NCBI GenBank assembly: GCA_002256395.1
Contig: NKJG01000007.1
Span: 62,001 to 126,000 of the forward strand
Length of the DNA: 64,000 bases
Source: Bacteroidetes bacterium B1(2017)
GTDB lineage: Bacteria; Bacteroidota; Bacteroidia; UKL13-3
Reading direction: 5' to 3'
The notes beneath the pieces were generated by a model. That model saw only the letters and a program-made list of their open reading frames with translations. It ran no database searches and was not told where the DNA came from. This document shows positions 18,505 through 28,088 of this stretch, piece by piece. How positions within the stretch are numbered: the first letter of the stretch is position 1; each line of letters opens with the position of its first letter. The position numbers were made by a program, and so were the translations under genes.

Positions 18505-19929
18505 ATGGCTCAAAAACCAAGTTTACCACAAGGCACGCGCGACTTTGGTCCGCTCGTTGTTCAGCGCAGAAAATATATTCTGAACACTATTGAACGCATA
18601 TTTAAAAAATATGGTTTCATGCCCCTCGAAACGCCCTCCATGGAGCAATTAAGCACGCTTACCGGCAAGTATGGCGATGAAGGGGATCAATTACTTTTTA
18701 AAATCCTTAATTCGGGTGATTACTTTAAGAAATTAATAGAACACCAAGAAAAATCGCTCGCACATGAAAATGTAGATGTGACTTTTCTTCCTGCCCTCGA
18801 CTCAAAAATAAGCAGCTTAGATTCAAAAAAATCTCTTCCTTTTATTTCTGAAAAAGGCCTTCGCTACGATTTAACAGTTCCCTTTGCTCGCTACGTAGTA
18901 ATGAACCGTAACGATATTACCTTACCCTTTAAGCGCTACCAAATGCAACCTGTTTGGCGGGCAGATAAGCCCCAAAAGGGCAGATACAGAGAGTTTTGGC
19001 AATGTGATGCCGATGTGGTTGGTAGCAATAGCTTAGTAAATGAAGCCGAATTATTGAAAATTTATGACGAGGTATTTTCTGAATTAAATGTACCTGTTTC
19101 CATTAAAATTAATAATCGAAAATTATTAAGTGCTTTAGCCACTGCTGTAAATGCATCTGATAAATTTTCGGCCATTACAGTTGCCATTGATAAACTAGAC
19201 AAAATAGGAATGGATGGGGTAAAAGTAGAGCTTGAAAAGGCTGGATTAATTGCCTCACAAATTGAAACAATAAGTACCTTTTTAAATCCACCAATGGACA
19301 AAAATATGATTGAACATATTGAGTCTATTATAGGTAAAAACGAAGAAGGAGTATTAGGGATTGAGGAGCTTAAGAAAGTTATAACGTTTACAAATACTCT
19401 TAAACTTAAAAACGAATTTGTAATAGACTTAACATTGGCTCGTGGATTAAGCTATTATACAGGTGCAATCGTTGAAGTTCAGGCAAATGCTGGAAGCCTT
19501 AAATCTAGTATTGGTGGCGGAGGTAGATATGATAACCTAACAGGCATTTTTGGTTTGCCTGGCATTTCTGGAGTTGGAATATCCTTTGGTTTAGATAGGA
19601 TTTATGATGTAATGGAAGAGCTAAAACTATTCCCAGAAAATTTAAAAGCCAACGATACCAAAATACTCTTTTGCTACTTCGATGAGGAAACGCAACAAAG
19701 GGCTTTAGAACTATGTGCATTGGTTAGAGAAAATAATATTCCAGCTGAAGTTTATCCAGATATTTGCAAGAAAATTGGTAAGCAATTAGAGTATGCCAAT
19801 AAACTTCAAATTCCATATGCCTGCATTATTGGATCCAATGAAATGCAGCAAGAAAAATACAATCTAAAAAATTTAACCAGCGGTGAGCAAACAGAAGTAA
19901 ATGCTCAACAATTAACCCAATTAATTTAA
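18505..19929 (+). CDS. hisS: histidyl-tRNA synthetase
   Basis: 474 residues, class II synthetase joining histidine to tRNA-His. Motif 1 is within the N-terminal LPQGTRDFGP region, motif 2 is RYQMQPVWRADKPQKGRYREFWQ (from about 143; cited in part as QPVWRADKPQ), the histidine-specific LARGLSYYTG is near 311 and motif 3 GGGGRYDNL near 336. The C-terminal anticodon domain is complete. It is followed 4 bp later by hutH, indicating one transcript. Confidence 0.97.
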   Translation: MAQKPSLPQGTRDFGPLVVQRRKYILNTIERIFKKYGFMPLETPSMEQLSTLTGKYGDEGDQLLFKILNSGDYFKKLIEHQEKSLAHENVDVTFLPALDSKISSLDSKKSLPFISEKGLRYDLTVPFARYVVMNRNDITLPFKRYQMQPVWRADKPQKGRYREFWQCDADVVGSNSLVNEAELLKIYDEVFSELNVPVSIKINNRKLLSALATAVNASDKFSAITVAIDKLDKIGMDGVKVELEKAGLIASQIETISTFLNPPMDKNMIEHIESIIGKNEEGVLGIEELKKVITFTNTLKLKNEFVIDLTLARGLSYYTGAIVEVQANAGSLKSSIGGGGRYDNLTGIFGLPGISGVGISFGLDRIYDVMEELKLFPENLKANDTKILFCYFDEETQQRALELCALVRENNIPAEVYPDICKKIGKQLEYANKLQIPYACIIGSNEMQQEKYNLKNLTSGEQTEVNAQQLTQLI

Positions 19930-19933
19930 TCGT

Positions 19934-21460
19934 ATGCAAACTCCATTTGAAATAACAAATGAATTAGGACTTCAAGAATTAGAAGACCTATTAATTAGTG
20001 GACGAAAAATTGTTTTGTCGGAAAACACGAAACGCTCTATTGAGGCTTGCAGAGCTTACCTCGACAAAAAAATGGATGGCGGTAAAGACGCTATCTATGG
20101 CATAAATACAGGCTTTGGTTCATTATGTAATACCGTAATCTCCAACAATGAATTAAGCCAACTTCAGGAAAATTTATTGCTATCTCATGCCTGTGGAGCT
20201 GGCGAAACAATAGACCTTGAAATAGTAAAAATAATGCTCTTGTTAAAAGTGCAATCTTTAGCTTTTGGCCATAGCGGTGTGAGCATTGCAACCGTTGAAC
20301 GCTTACTAGATTTTTATAATTACAATATTTTTCCTGTTGTTTACGAACAAGGCTCCCTAGGTGCAAGTGGCGATTTAGCACCGCTTGCCCATTTATGTTT
20401 ACCTATAATTGGCCACGGAGAAGTTTGGATTGAACGTGAAGATGAATATGAACTTTTAAGCAGTGCAGATATGCTTAAAGAATTTGGTTGGGAGCCTATT
20501 CAATTGCAATCCAAGGAAGGATTGGCACTTATAAATGGAACCCAATTTATGAGTTCTATTGGAGCTTACGTGTATTTCAAATCGGCACGCTTAATGGTAT
20601 GGACTAACTTTATTGCGGCTACCTCATTAGATGCTTTCAACGGTAGACTTGAGCCATTTCACCCTGCCTTACATAATTTAAGACCTTATCCGGGTCAAAT
20701 TGAATGTGCTAAACTTATGCGCCATTTCTTGAAGGATAGTCAAATGGCATTAGAGCCTAAACCTCAAGTACAAGACCCTTATTCTTTCCGTTGTATACCG
20801 CAGGTTCATGGAGCTTCTATGGATGCCTTTAACTATTTTAGAATGGTTATGACCATGGAAATAAATTCGGTTACAGACAATCCAAATGTGTTCCCCGATT
20901 TAGATAAAATTATTTCAGGAGGAAATTTCCACGGTCAACCACTTGCACTTGCCTTTGATTTTATGGCTATTGCATTATCAGAACTTGGAAATATTTCGGA
21001 ACGCAGAACGTTTCAATTAATCTCTGGAAGTAAACATCTGCCTCCATTCTTAACAGAAAAACCTGGTATTAACTCAGGCTTTATGATTCCTCAATATACT
21101 GCTGCAAGTATTGTTAGTCAGAATAAACAATTATGTACGCCTGCTAGTGTAGATAGTATTGTAAGTAGTAATGGCCAAGAAGACCATGTAAGTATGGGAG
21201 CAAACGCGGCTACAAAATTATTGAAGGTGTGCAAAAATGTAGAAACCATTTATGCCATAGAGTATATGAATGCAGCGCAAGCAATTGAATTTAGAAGACC
21301 TTCAAAAAGCTCGAGCCTAGTTGAGGAAAAATTAGAGAAATATAGAACACTCGTGCCACGTTTACAAAACGATAGGTATTTGTATACCGATATTCAGAAA
21401 ACAATTGAATTTATTACTACAGAAGAATTCTCCTTAGATACAAACAACATTATTGCCTAA
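19934..21460 (+). CDS. hutH: histidine ammonia-lyase
   Basis: 508 residues, aromatic amino-acid lyase family. The MIO cofactor triad Ala144-Ser145-Gly146 is in GSLGASGDLAPLAHL. The selectivity region reads LLLSHACG, with Ser-His as in histidine lyases rather than tyrosine or phenylalanine lyases. It deaminates histidine to urocanate. No hutU, hutI or hutG is nearby, so the pathway must be completed elsewhere or the enzyme serves another purpose. It is packed tightly between hisS and nadC. Confidence 0.9.
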   Translation: MQTPFEITNELGLQELEDLLISGRKIVLSENTKRSIEACRAYLDKKMDGGKDAIYGINTGFGSLCNTVISNNELSQLQENLLLSHACGAGETIDLEIVKIMLLLKVQSLAFGHSGVSIATVERLLDFYNYNIFPVVYEQGSLGASGDLAPLAHLCLPIIGHGEVWIEREDEYELLSSADMLKEFGWEPIQLQSKEGLALINGTQFMSSIGAYVYFKSARLMVWTNFIAATSLDAFNGRLEPFHPALHNLRPYPGQIECAKLMRHFLKDSQMALEPKPQVQDPYSFRCIPQVHGASMDAFNYFRMVMTMEINSVTDNPNVFPDLDKIISGGNFHGQPLALAFDFMAIALSELGNISERRTFQLISGSKHLPPFLTEKPGINSGFMIPQYTAASIVSQNKQLCTPASVDSIVSSNGQEDHVSMGANAATKLLKVCKNVETIYAIEYMNAAQAIEFRRPSKSSSLVEEKLEKYRTLVPRLQNDRYLYTDIQKTIEFITTEEFSLDTNNIIA

Positions 21461-21470
21461 TAGCATACCT

Positions 21471-22325
21471 ATGGATTTATTACAGAACAACGATATAAAA
21501 GAACTTATTGAAATTGCCATCAGAGAAGATGTGGGAAGTGGCGATCATAGCTCCTTGGCAGTTATTCCTGCTGATAAAATTGGCAAAGCTTATTGTGTAG
21601 CCAAACAAGATGGAATTATTGCCGGAATTGAATTGGCATCCTACATTTTTAAGCGCATCGACTCTGGTTTGCATTACACGCCACTCAAAAAAGATGGCGA
21701 ACCAATAGTTGCAGGAGATAGAATTTTTGAAGTGACTGGCTCAGACATTAGCATTTTAACTGCCGAACGACTAGTACTTAACTTTATGCAACGCTTAAGT
21801 GGAATTGCCACGCAAAGCCACCAAATTAGTACTCTTTTAAAAGACTATCATACCACCATTTTAGATACCCGTAAAACCACACCCGGAATGCGTTTACTAG
21901 AAAAGTGGGCTGTAAAATTAGGTGGATGCAAGAATCACCGAATAGGATTATATGATATGATTATGATTAAAGATAATCATATTGATTTTGCTGGTGGAGT
22001 TAAACAAGCCATTGAAAAAACACATCAATATTTAAAATTTAAAGGTTTAGACCTTCCCATTGAAGTTGAAACAAGAACTTTAGCAGAAGTGCAAGAAGTT
22101 TTAGATTTTGGTGGTGTGACCCGAATTATGCTCGATAATTTTAAGCCAGATTTATTAAAACAAGCAGTTGACTTAATAAATAAACGCTTTGAAACCGAAG
22201 CCAGTGGCGGAATTACCATGGAAACTATAAAAGATTTTGCAGCAACCGGAGTGGATTATATTTCTGTTGGAGCCCTCACCCACTCTTCAAAAAGCATAGA
22301 TTTAAGCCTAAGGGTGGAGGCATAG
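21471..22325 (+). CDS. nadC: nicotinate-nucleotide pyrophosphorylase (carboxylating)
   Basis: 284 residues. It converts quinolinate and PRPP into nicotinate mononucleotide in NAD synthesis. Diagnostic segments are EDVGSGDHSS, LDTRKTTPGMRLLEKWAVKLGGCKNHRIGLYD (R and K residues that bind quinolinate; first half near 140) and the C-terminal EASGGI and DYISVGALTHS. The start is ATG 21471, 10 bp after the hutH stop; an in-frame TTG at 21453 would overlap hutH and is less likely. nadA and nadB are not in the window. Confidence 0.95.
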   Translation: MDLLQNNDIKELIEIAIREDVGSGDHSSLAVIPADKIGKAYCVAKQDGIIAGIELASYIFKRIDSGLHYTPLKKDGEPIVAGDRIFEVTGSDISILTAERLVLNFMQRLSGIATQSHQISTLLKDYHTTILDTRKTTPGMRLLEKWAVKLGGCKNHRIGLYDMIMIKDNHIDFAGGVKQAIEKTHQYLKFKGLDLPIEVETRTLAEVQEVLDFGGVTRIMLDNFKPDLLKQAVDLINKRFETEASGGITMETIKDFAATGVDYISVGALTHSSKSIDLSLRVEA

Positions 22326-22415
22326 GTTGCACAAAATGCAAGTATTTGGAGAATTTCCTGTTTTGTTTTCTTATTTTTTTTCTAATATTTGTTTATTAAC
22401 TCAAAATCCAAGTAA

Positions 22416-23234
22416 ATGAAAAACATAACAAAATTTTCGATGGCCATTCTTATTGGTCTTGCTTTAACAATTTCTGCATGTAAGAAATCTGAAAGCACAA
22501 GTACAGACAACTCAAATAACAACGGTGGTGTTGTTGTTTCTGAAGTTCAAAAATCAACCTTGTTCTATTTTGGTGGTACTTGGTGCCCTCCATGTGGTGC
22601 TTATGGAAAACCTGCTAAAGAAAAAATCCATACTACTATTCCAGAAAAAGCAGTTATTATCTCTTGCCAAATTGGTAACGATCCAATGATTTGTGCAGAT
22701 GCAAGTGCTTTGCAAGCTATGTTTAATGCAACTTCGGTTCCTGCTATGTTCTTTGGAGCGGCAGATCAGCCATTTGCTTCAATGGTTGGCGGTAGCTCTC
22801 AAACTACAGCTCAAGCTGTTGCTAAAGTAACTGAACAATATGCATTAAAACCAGTTGTAAATGCTGAGTTAACATTAAAAGAAGCTGATGGTTTAATTAA
22901 TGTTACTGCTAATGGTAAATTCTTCCAAGATGGTGCTGGCGAATACTATATCGCTGGTTACTTATTAGAAGATAAATTAAACTATGCTCAAGTATCTGAT
23001 GGTAGCATTGAAAAAAACATTCACTATAATGTTATCCGTACTAAATTTGGTACTTCTTTAACTGGTGAGTTAATTAAAGCTGATCCTAAAAAAGGTGATA
23101 CCTTTACTAAAACGTTAAACTTCTTTGCAAACTCTACCTATGTTAAAGAAAACTTAGGAGTAGCTGTTGTAATATGGAAAAAGACTACAACTGGCTGGGT
23201 TATTAGTAACAGTAGCTATATTCACTACAAATAA
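22416..23234 (+). CDS. Omp28-like lipoprotein with CPPC thioredoxin motif
   Basis: 272 residues. The lipobox ISAC gives Cys22, and an asparagine/serine-rich linker follows. The thioredoxin-like domain has FGGTWCPPCGAYG, the classic WCxxC, near residue 60, then a C-terminal beta domain. It is expected to be a surface or periplasmic lipoprotein; a thiol-disulfide role is plausible but unproved. It has an independent transcription unit: a 90-bp upstream gap and a strong terminator after it. Confidence 0.8.
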   Translation: MKNITKFSMAILIGLALTISACKKSESTSTDNSNNNGGVVVSEVQKSTLFYFGGTWCPPCGAYGKPAKEKIHTTIPEKAVIISCQIGNDPMICADASALQAMFNATSVPAMFFGAADQPFASMVGGSSQTTAQAVAKVTEQYALKPVVNAELTLKEADGLINVTANGKFFQDGAGEYYIAGYLLEDKLNYAQVSDGSIEKNIHYNVIRTKFGTSLTGELIKADPKKGDTFTKTLNFFANSTYVKENLGVAVVIWKKTTTGWVISNSSYIHYK

Positions 23235-23250
23235 TTATATTTAAATAATA

Positions 23251-23289
23251 AAAAAAAGACCGACACAAACGTGCCGGTCTTTTTTTTTA
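23251..23289 (+). terminator. intrinsic terminator after the Omp28-like gene
   Basis: AAAAAAAGACCG-ACAC, loop AAAC, GTGC-CGGTCTTTTTTTT: a stem with one mismatch followed by a run of Ts. It lies 16 bp after the stop codon and just before xerD. Confidence 0.85.
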
Positions 23290-23302
23290 TGTTTGTACCA
23301 AC

Positions 23303-24199
23303 ATGTGGCAAGCTTACCTCAAAGGTTTTAAAGTGTATCTTCAACTAGAAAGATCCCTCTCCGGAAATTCTATTGACGCATATATCCACGATGTAGAACT
23401 CTTGGTTCAGCACCTTGCCATAGAAGAGAATAAAAAGTCACCTACCGACCTAAAACTGGCCGATTTAAGGAAGTTTATAGAATATATTAATACCATAGGT
23501 TTAGCTGCTACCAGCCAAGCAAGAATTATTTCTGGCATAAAAGCCTTTTATAAGTACTTGCTAATGGAGGATGAAATTAAACAAAGTCCTGCCGAACTAC
23601 TTGAGGCACCACGAACAAGCAGAAAACTGCCGGATGTGTTAGATGTTCATGAAATTGATGCCATGGTTGAACAACTAAATTTAAACAAACCCGAAGGCAT
23701 CAGAAACAAAGCAATTATTGAAACCATGTTTAGTTGCGGACTTAGGGTAAGTGAAACAACCGAACTAAAAATTTCAAACATTTCTGTGAATGAACTGTAT
23801 GTAAAAGTTACCGGTAAAGGCAACAAAGAACGTTTGGTTCCTATTAGTCAAACTGCCTTAAACATTATTGAGCTTTACAAAGCAGAAGTTAGAAATCATC
23901 TTGAACCTAAACCAGGCTGTAATGATATTTTATTCTTAAACCGAAATGGAGGTAAGTTAAGTAGAGTAATGATTTTTTATATCCTAAAAGATTTAGCCAG
24001 AGCCGCTGGTATAAACAAAAATATTAGTCCGCATACCCTGCGCCACTCCTTTGCCACAAGTCTTGTAGAAGCTGGTGCCGACTTACGTGCCGTTCAACAA
24101 ATGCTAGGTCATGAAAGCATTACCACCACCGAAATTTACACGCACTTAGATAGAGAATATTTACGTGATATGGTATTGCAATTTCATCCTAGAAGATAA
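23303..24199 (+). CDS. xerD: tyrosine recombinase XerD
   Basis: 298 residues, standard for Xer. The N-terminal SAM-like core-binding domain is at 1-85. Catalytic residues visible: Arg148 (CGLRVSE), a lysine in GKGNKERLVP, His244 and Arg247 (HTLRHS), a histidine in LGHES and the nucleophile Tyr279 in EIYTHL. It resolves chromosome dimers at dif together with XerC. No mobile element borders surround it, so it is a housekeeping gene. It converges with the ABC operon (9-bp gap). Confidence 0.93.
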   Translation: MWQAYLKGFKVYLQLERSLSGNSIDAYIHDVELLVQHLAIEENKKSPTDLKLADLRKFIEYINTIGLAATSQARIISGIKAFYKYLLMEDEIKQSPAELLEAPRTSRKLPDVLDVHEIDAMVEQLNLNKPEGIRNKAIIETMFSCGLRVSETTELKISNISVNELYVKVTGKGNKERLVPISQTALNIIELYKAEVRNHLEPKPGCNDILFLNRNGGKLSRVMIFYILKDLARAAGINKNISPHTLRHSFATSLVEAGADLRAVQQMLGHESITTTEIYTHLDREYLRDMVLQFHPRR

Positions 24200-24208
24200 T
24201 TTTATTAA

Positions 24209-25327
24209 CTAAGAAGTCTTACGATAATTTAATACGGCTAAGGTATTTAACACCACTCCAAAGCTTAAAATTATTCCCAAATAAGGCACTACATCATTAA
24301 AGCCACTGCCTTTTAAAACCACCATTCGCATTACTTTAATAAGGTAAGTTACTGGATTAAATTTAGAGACCACTTGTGCCCATGCTGGCATACTTTCAAT
24401 TGGAGTAAATAAACCTCCCATGAGCATAAATATCATCATAAAGAAAAACATTATTAGCATGGCTTGCTGCTGGGTTTCGCAAAAGGTTGAAACCAGCAAA
24501 CCAAAACCCAATACCGCAGGCAAGTAGGCAATTACAAAGGCATACATAAGCCATAAACTTCCAACAGGAACAATGCCATAAATTACATACGAGACAATTA
24601 AACCTATGGTAAAAACAACATTTCCCAATATCCAAAACGGAATAAGTTTACCCAAAATAAAATGAATCTTTTTTATTGGTGTCACATTAATTTGCTCGAT
24701 GGTTCCTACCTCCTTTTCCTTTACAATATTTAAGGCTGTTAAAAAACCTCCAACCATGGTTACCAATATTGCTAATATTCCAGGCACCATAAAAAAGTTG
24801 TAATTTAAAGTTGGGTTGAACCAATTAGAATAGGTTAACTCTATTTGAGGAGTAGTAGGCATTTTAGGACCTTGAACCCAATTCAACAAAATCTCTTGAT
24901 TATAATTCCTGAGAATACTGCTTAAATAGGTTCCGCCCAAACCTGCTTTAACACCATTAATGGCATTAACGGCCAAATAAACTTTCTCACTTCCTTGCTT
25001 GACCAAATTACGTTCAAAACCACTTGGTATTTCTAAAATCAAATCGGCTTTATCTAACTCAATTAAGCGCATGCCTTCTTCAAAAGTTTTTGGTGTAGCG
25101 CTCATTCTAAAGTAACCAGAGGCAACAATCTTTTGAACCATTTGCTGCGAGTAGCTCGAATGGTCATTGTCTACCACAGCAAGGTTTATATTCTTAACCT
25201 CATAGTTAGCAGCCAACGGCAAAATAATTAGTTGCATGGTTGGCATAACCAATATTAGAGCCAAAATAGATTTGTTCCTAAATATTTGCCTAAACTCTTT
25301 TTCTAATAATAACCGTATGGTTCTCAT
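24209..25327 (-). CDS. ABC-2 type transporter permease (second of pair)
   Basis: 372 residues with one N-terminal membrane helix, a large extracytoplasmic domain (about 45-170) and five C-terminal helices, the topology of the YbhR/YhhJ group. The segment EKEVGTIEQINVTP marks the family. It pairs with the permease encoded just upstream, with an ATGA overlap. The last gene of the seven-gene efflux operon. The exported substrate is unknown. Confidence 0.9.
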   Translation of the reverse strand: MRTIRLLLEKEFRQIFRNKSILALILVMPTMQLIILPLAANYEVKNINLAVVDNDHSSYSQQMVQKIVASGYFRMSATPKTFEEGMRLIELDKADLILEIPSGFERNLVKQGSEKVYLAVNAINGVKAGLGGTYLSSILRNYNQEILLNWVQGPKMPTTPQIELTYSNWFNPTLNYNFFMVPGILAILVTMVGGFLTALNIVKEKEVGTIEQINVTPIKKIHFILGKLIPFWILGNVVFTIGLIVSYVIYGIVPVGSLWLMYAFVIAYLPAVLGFGLLVSTFCETQQQAMLIMFFFMMIFMLMGGLFTPIESMPAWAQVVSKFNPVTYLIKVMRMVVLKGSGFNDVVPYLGIILSFGVVLNTLAVLNYRKTS

Positions 25328-26430
25328 GCCAATCTAATTTTAAACTTTTTAAGACTAATAGTTAAAACAACAAGTGTAATTAAAACCAAAACACCTGTTT
25401 CTTTAAGTAAAGAAGAAATTCCTAGACCCTTAATCATTACTCCTTTTACCATAATATAATACCATTTAGATGGAACAATATTGCTAATAACCTGAAGTGG
25501 CAAAGGCATATTTTCTATAGGAAACATAAAGCCACTAAATAATAATGCTGGCAACATCATACCCATTAAAGAAATAAGCATGGCAACTTGTTGCGAATTT
25601 GTTGATACCGAAATTAAAATGCCTATGGATAAACAAGTAATAATAAATAAGGTACTCATTCCATAAAGCAATGGAATGCTTCCTTGAATTGGTAAATCTA
25701 ATAGGTATACACTCAGCAATAAAATACTTGTAACATTTATTAAGGATAACAATAAGTAAGGAAATGCCTTTGACAAAATAACCAATATGGGTTTAAATGG
25801 AGAAACTAAAAGCACTTCCATCGTGCCTGTTTCTTTTTCACGAACAATACTTACTGCTGTCATCATAACACAAATGAGCATAAGAATCATTGCCATTACC
25901 CCTGGAACAAAATTTGGTGCACCTTGTAATTGCGGGTTATACAGCATTCTTGTTTCTGGCAAAATAGCAAGGGGCACTTTTGCCATGGGATAATTTCCCT
26001 TCAAAAAATCATTGACAATTATAGAAACATAATTACTCAAAGTGGTTGCTGTATTTGGGTCGGAAGCATCATTCAACAACTGAATAGTAGCCTTATTTTG
26101 ATGATCTAAATCGGAGCCAAAATTCACAGGAATTACTAAGGCCAAACGAATATTTCCTTGCTTAAAAGTTTCATATATTTGGGAATAGGTATTGACAACT
26201 TTTTCGGTTTCAAAATAATTACTTGCCTCTATTTCACGAATCAATTTAGCCGAAGCTTCGTCGTGCGCCTGGTCTAATATTAAGATCTTAGAATTTTTCA
26301 CCTCATTGGTTAAGGCAAATCCAAAAATGAGCATTTGCACCACAGGCATCCCAAACAAAATAAACAGTGTTTTTCTATCACGCAAAACATGATAAAATTC
26401 CTTTCTAACAAATGATAAAAACTCCTTCAT
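25324..26430 (-). CDS. ABC-2 type transporter permease (first of pair)
   Basis: 368 residues with the same topology as its downstream partner, and the motif REKETGTMEVLLVSP. The two permeases are different enough to form a heterodimer, as in YbhS/YbhR. The start lies 2 bp after the end of the second ATPase gene, and the stop overlaps the next permease start. Inner-membrane part of a drug or lipid exporter. Confidence 0.9.
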   Translation of the reverse strand: MKEFLSFVRKEFYHVLRDRKTLFILFGMPVVQMLIFGFALTNEVKNSKILILDQAHDEASAKLIREIEASNYFETEKVVNTYSQIYETFKQGNIRLALVIPVNFGSDLDHQNKATIQLLNDASDPNTATTLSNYVSIIVNDFLKGNYPMAKVPLAILPETRMLYNPQLQGAPNFVPGVMAMILMLICVMMTAVSIVREKETGTMEVLLVSPFKPILVILSKAFPYLLLSLINVTSILLLSVYLLDLPIQGSIPLLYGMSTLFIITCLSIGILISVSTNSQQVAMLISLMGMMLPALLFSGFMFPIENMPLPLQVISNIVPSKWYYIMVKGVMIKGLGISSLLKETGVLVLITLVVLTISLKKFKIRLA

Positions 26431-26432
26431 CT

Positions 26433-27173
26433 TTATTCCTTTCTTTTTGCTCCACGTGCCAATTGATAAAATACCTCATCCATATTTTGAGCAGAAAACT
26501 GCTTCTTTAAGTCGGCAGGCGTACCCATAGCATCCATTCTACCATCCACCATAATCGAAATTCTATCACAGTATTCTGCTTCATCCATATAGTGTGTTGT
26601 TACAAAAATGGTAACTCCTCTATTTGCCGCAGCATATATCATATCCCAAAATTGCCTGCGCGTTAGTGGATCTACACCACCGGTTGGTTCATCTAAAAAA
26701 ACAATTCTTGGCTCATGCAAAATGGCCACAGAGAAAGAAAGCTTTTGACGCCAACCCAAAGGTAAAGAAGCCACTAATTTTTTAGCCTCTTTTTCTAAAC
26801 CTAACTCACTCACCAATGCCTCGCTTTTTTCTTTAATTTGACTATCCGATAATCCATAAATTCCGCCAAAAAATCGAATATTTTCTAGAACAGTTAAATC
26901 TTCATATAAAGAAAAACGCTGACTCATATAGCCAATATTTTTCTTAATTTCTTCTGTCTGAGTATACACATCAAAACCTGCAATAGTAGCGGCTCCAGAG
27001 CTTGGAATAGACAATCCACAGAGCATGCGCATGGCAGTGGTTTTTCCCGCACCATTAGCACCAAGGAAACCAAATATTTCACCCTCGCTAACCGAAAAGC
27101 TAATTTCATTTGTGGCAATAAATTGTCCAAATCGCTTGGTTAATTTATCGGCAGTAATTACTTGATTTCTCAT
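26433..27173 (-). CDS. ABC transporter ATP-binding protein (second)
   Basis: 246 residues, one complete nucleotide-binding domain: Walker A GANGAGKTT, Walker B IVFLDEPTGGVDP, and H-loop TTHYMDEAEYCD. The signature region is degenerate: LPLGWRQKLSF takes the place of LSGGQ. In E. coli YbhF two such domains are fused; here they are separate genes 1 bp apart (this one and 27175-28086). It probably dimerises with that one. Confidence 0.92.
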   Translation of the reverse strand: MRNQVITADKLTKRFGQFIATNEISFSVSEGEIFGFLGANGAGKTTAMRMLCGLSIPSSGAATIAGFDVYTQTEEIKKNIGYMSQRFSLYEDLTVLENIRFFGGIYGLSDSQIKEKSEALVSELGLEKEAKKLVASLPLGWRQKLSFSVAILHEPRIVFLDEPTGGVDPLTRRQFWDMIYAAANRGVTIFVTTHYMDEAEYCDRISIMVDGRMDAMGTPADLKKQFSAQNMDEVFYQLARGAKRKE

Positions 27174-27174
27174 A

Positions 27175-28086
27175 TTATTTTAATAATCGTATGAAGCAAT
27201 CTTCAATGCTCGGTTCAACAATTTTTATTTCAAGATTTTGAAACCCATTCTGGCGTAAATATTCCAACAAATGATTTTCGTTTGTTTCAGAATTTACTAA
27301 ATCAATATGGGCATACTCCCCAAATGCATAGGCATGTGCCACCAAAGGACAAGTAGTTAAAGCTTTTAACAACTCATACATAGAGTTTCCTTTTAAGGCA
27401 TACAAAACACTCGGATAAGCATCTACAATGGCCTTAGGCGTATTAATTGAAAGTATTTTCCCTCCTTGTATTAAGGCTATTGTATCGCAAAGTGCTGCCT
27501 CATCCATATAGGGTGTAGATACCAAAATAGAAATACCTTGAGCTTTTAGTCGCTTCAACATTTCCCAAAATTCCTTTCTAGAAACAGGGTCTACTCCGGT
27601 AGTAGGTTCATCTAAAAACAACACTTCTGGCTTATGAATTAGGGCACAACATAAGGCCAATTTTTGCTTCATGCCGCCCGACAATTTCCCAGCTCGTCTA
27701 TCTTTAAAAGGTTCAAGTTGTATATAAATATCCTTAATTAAGTGGTAGTTTTCTTTTACTGAGGTTCCAAACACGGTGGCAAAAAAATTCAAATTCTCCT
27801 CTATCGTTAAATCAGTATAGAGTGAAAATTTACCTGGCATATAGCCAACCTTTTTCCGAATAGCTTTATAGTCTTTGGACACGTCTAAACCAGCCACCGT
27901 AGCGCCTCCCCCATCTGGCAACAACAAGGTGGTAAGCATTCTAAATATGCTGCTTTTGCCGGCACCATCTGGACCAATTAGTCCAAACAATTCACCTTTC
28001 TTTACAGAAAAGGTAACGGCATCTACGGCAACAATTTTTTCTTTGCCATATACCTTAGTAAGTTGTTTTGCTTCAACTGCAAACAT
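27175..28086 (-). CDS. ABC transporter ATP-binding protein (first)
   Basis: 303 residues. Walker A GPDGAGKSS, signature KLSGGMKQKL, Walker B VLFLDEPTTGVDP and H-loop replaced by STPYMDEA (proline and tyrosine where TTHYMDEA is usual), so the switch histidine is missing in this domain. The canonical signature here and canonical H-loop in the partner suggest an asymmetric pair with one working site of each. The start is ATG 28086; a GTG directly before it is in frame but the ATG is preferred. Confidence 0.9.
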   Translation of the reverse strand: MFAVEAKQLTKVYGKEKIVAVDAVTFSVKKGELFGLIGPDGAGKSSIFRMLTTLLLPDGGGATVAGLDVSKDYKAIRKKVGYMPGKFSLYTDLTIEENLNFFATVFGTSVKENYHLIKDIYIQLEPFKDRRAGKLSGGMKQKLALCCALIHKPEVLFLDEPTTGVDPVSRKEFWEMLKRLKAQGISILVSTPYMDEAALCDTIALIQGGKILSINTPKAIVDAYPSVLYALKGNSMYELLKALTTCPLVAHAYAFGEYAHIDLVNSETNENHLLEYLRQNGFQNLEIKIVEPSIEDCFIRLLK

Positions 28087-28088
28087 CA

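Noticed and set aside
23303..24199. Integrase of a mobile element
   Set aside because: Length and sequence are those of housekeeping XerD, with no attachment repeats or cargo beside it.
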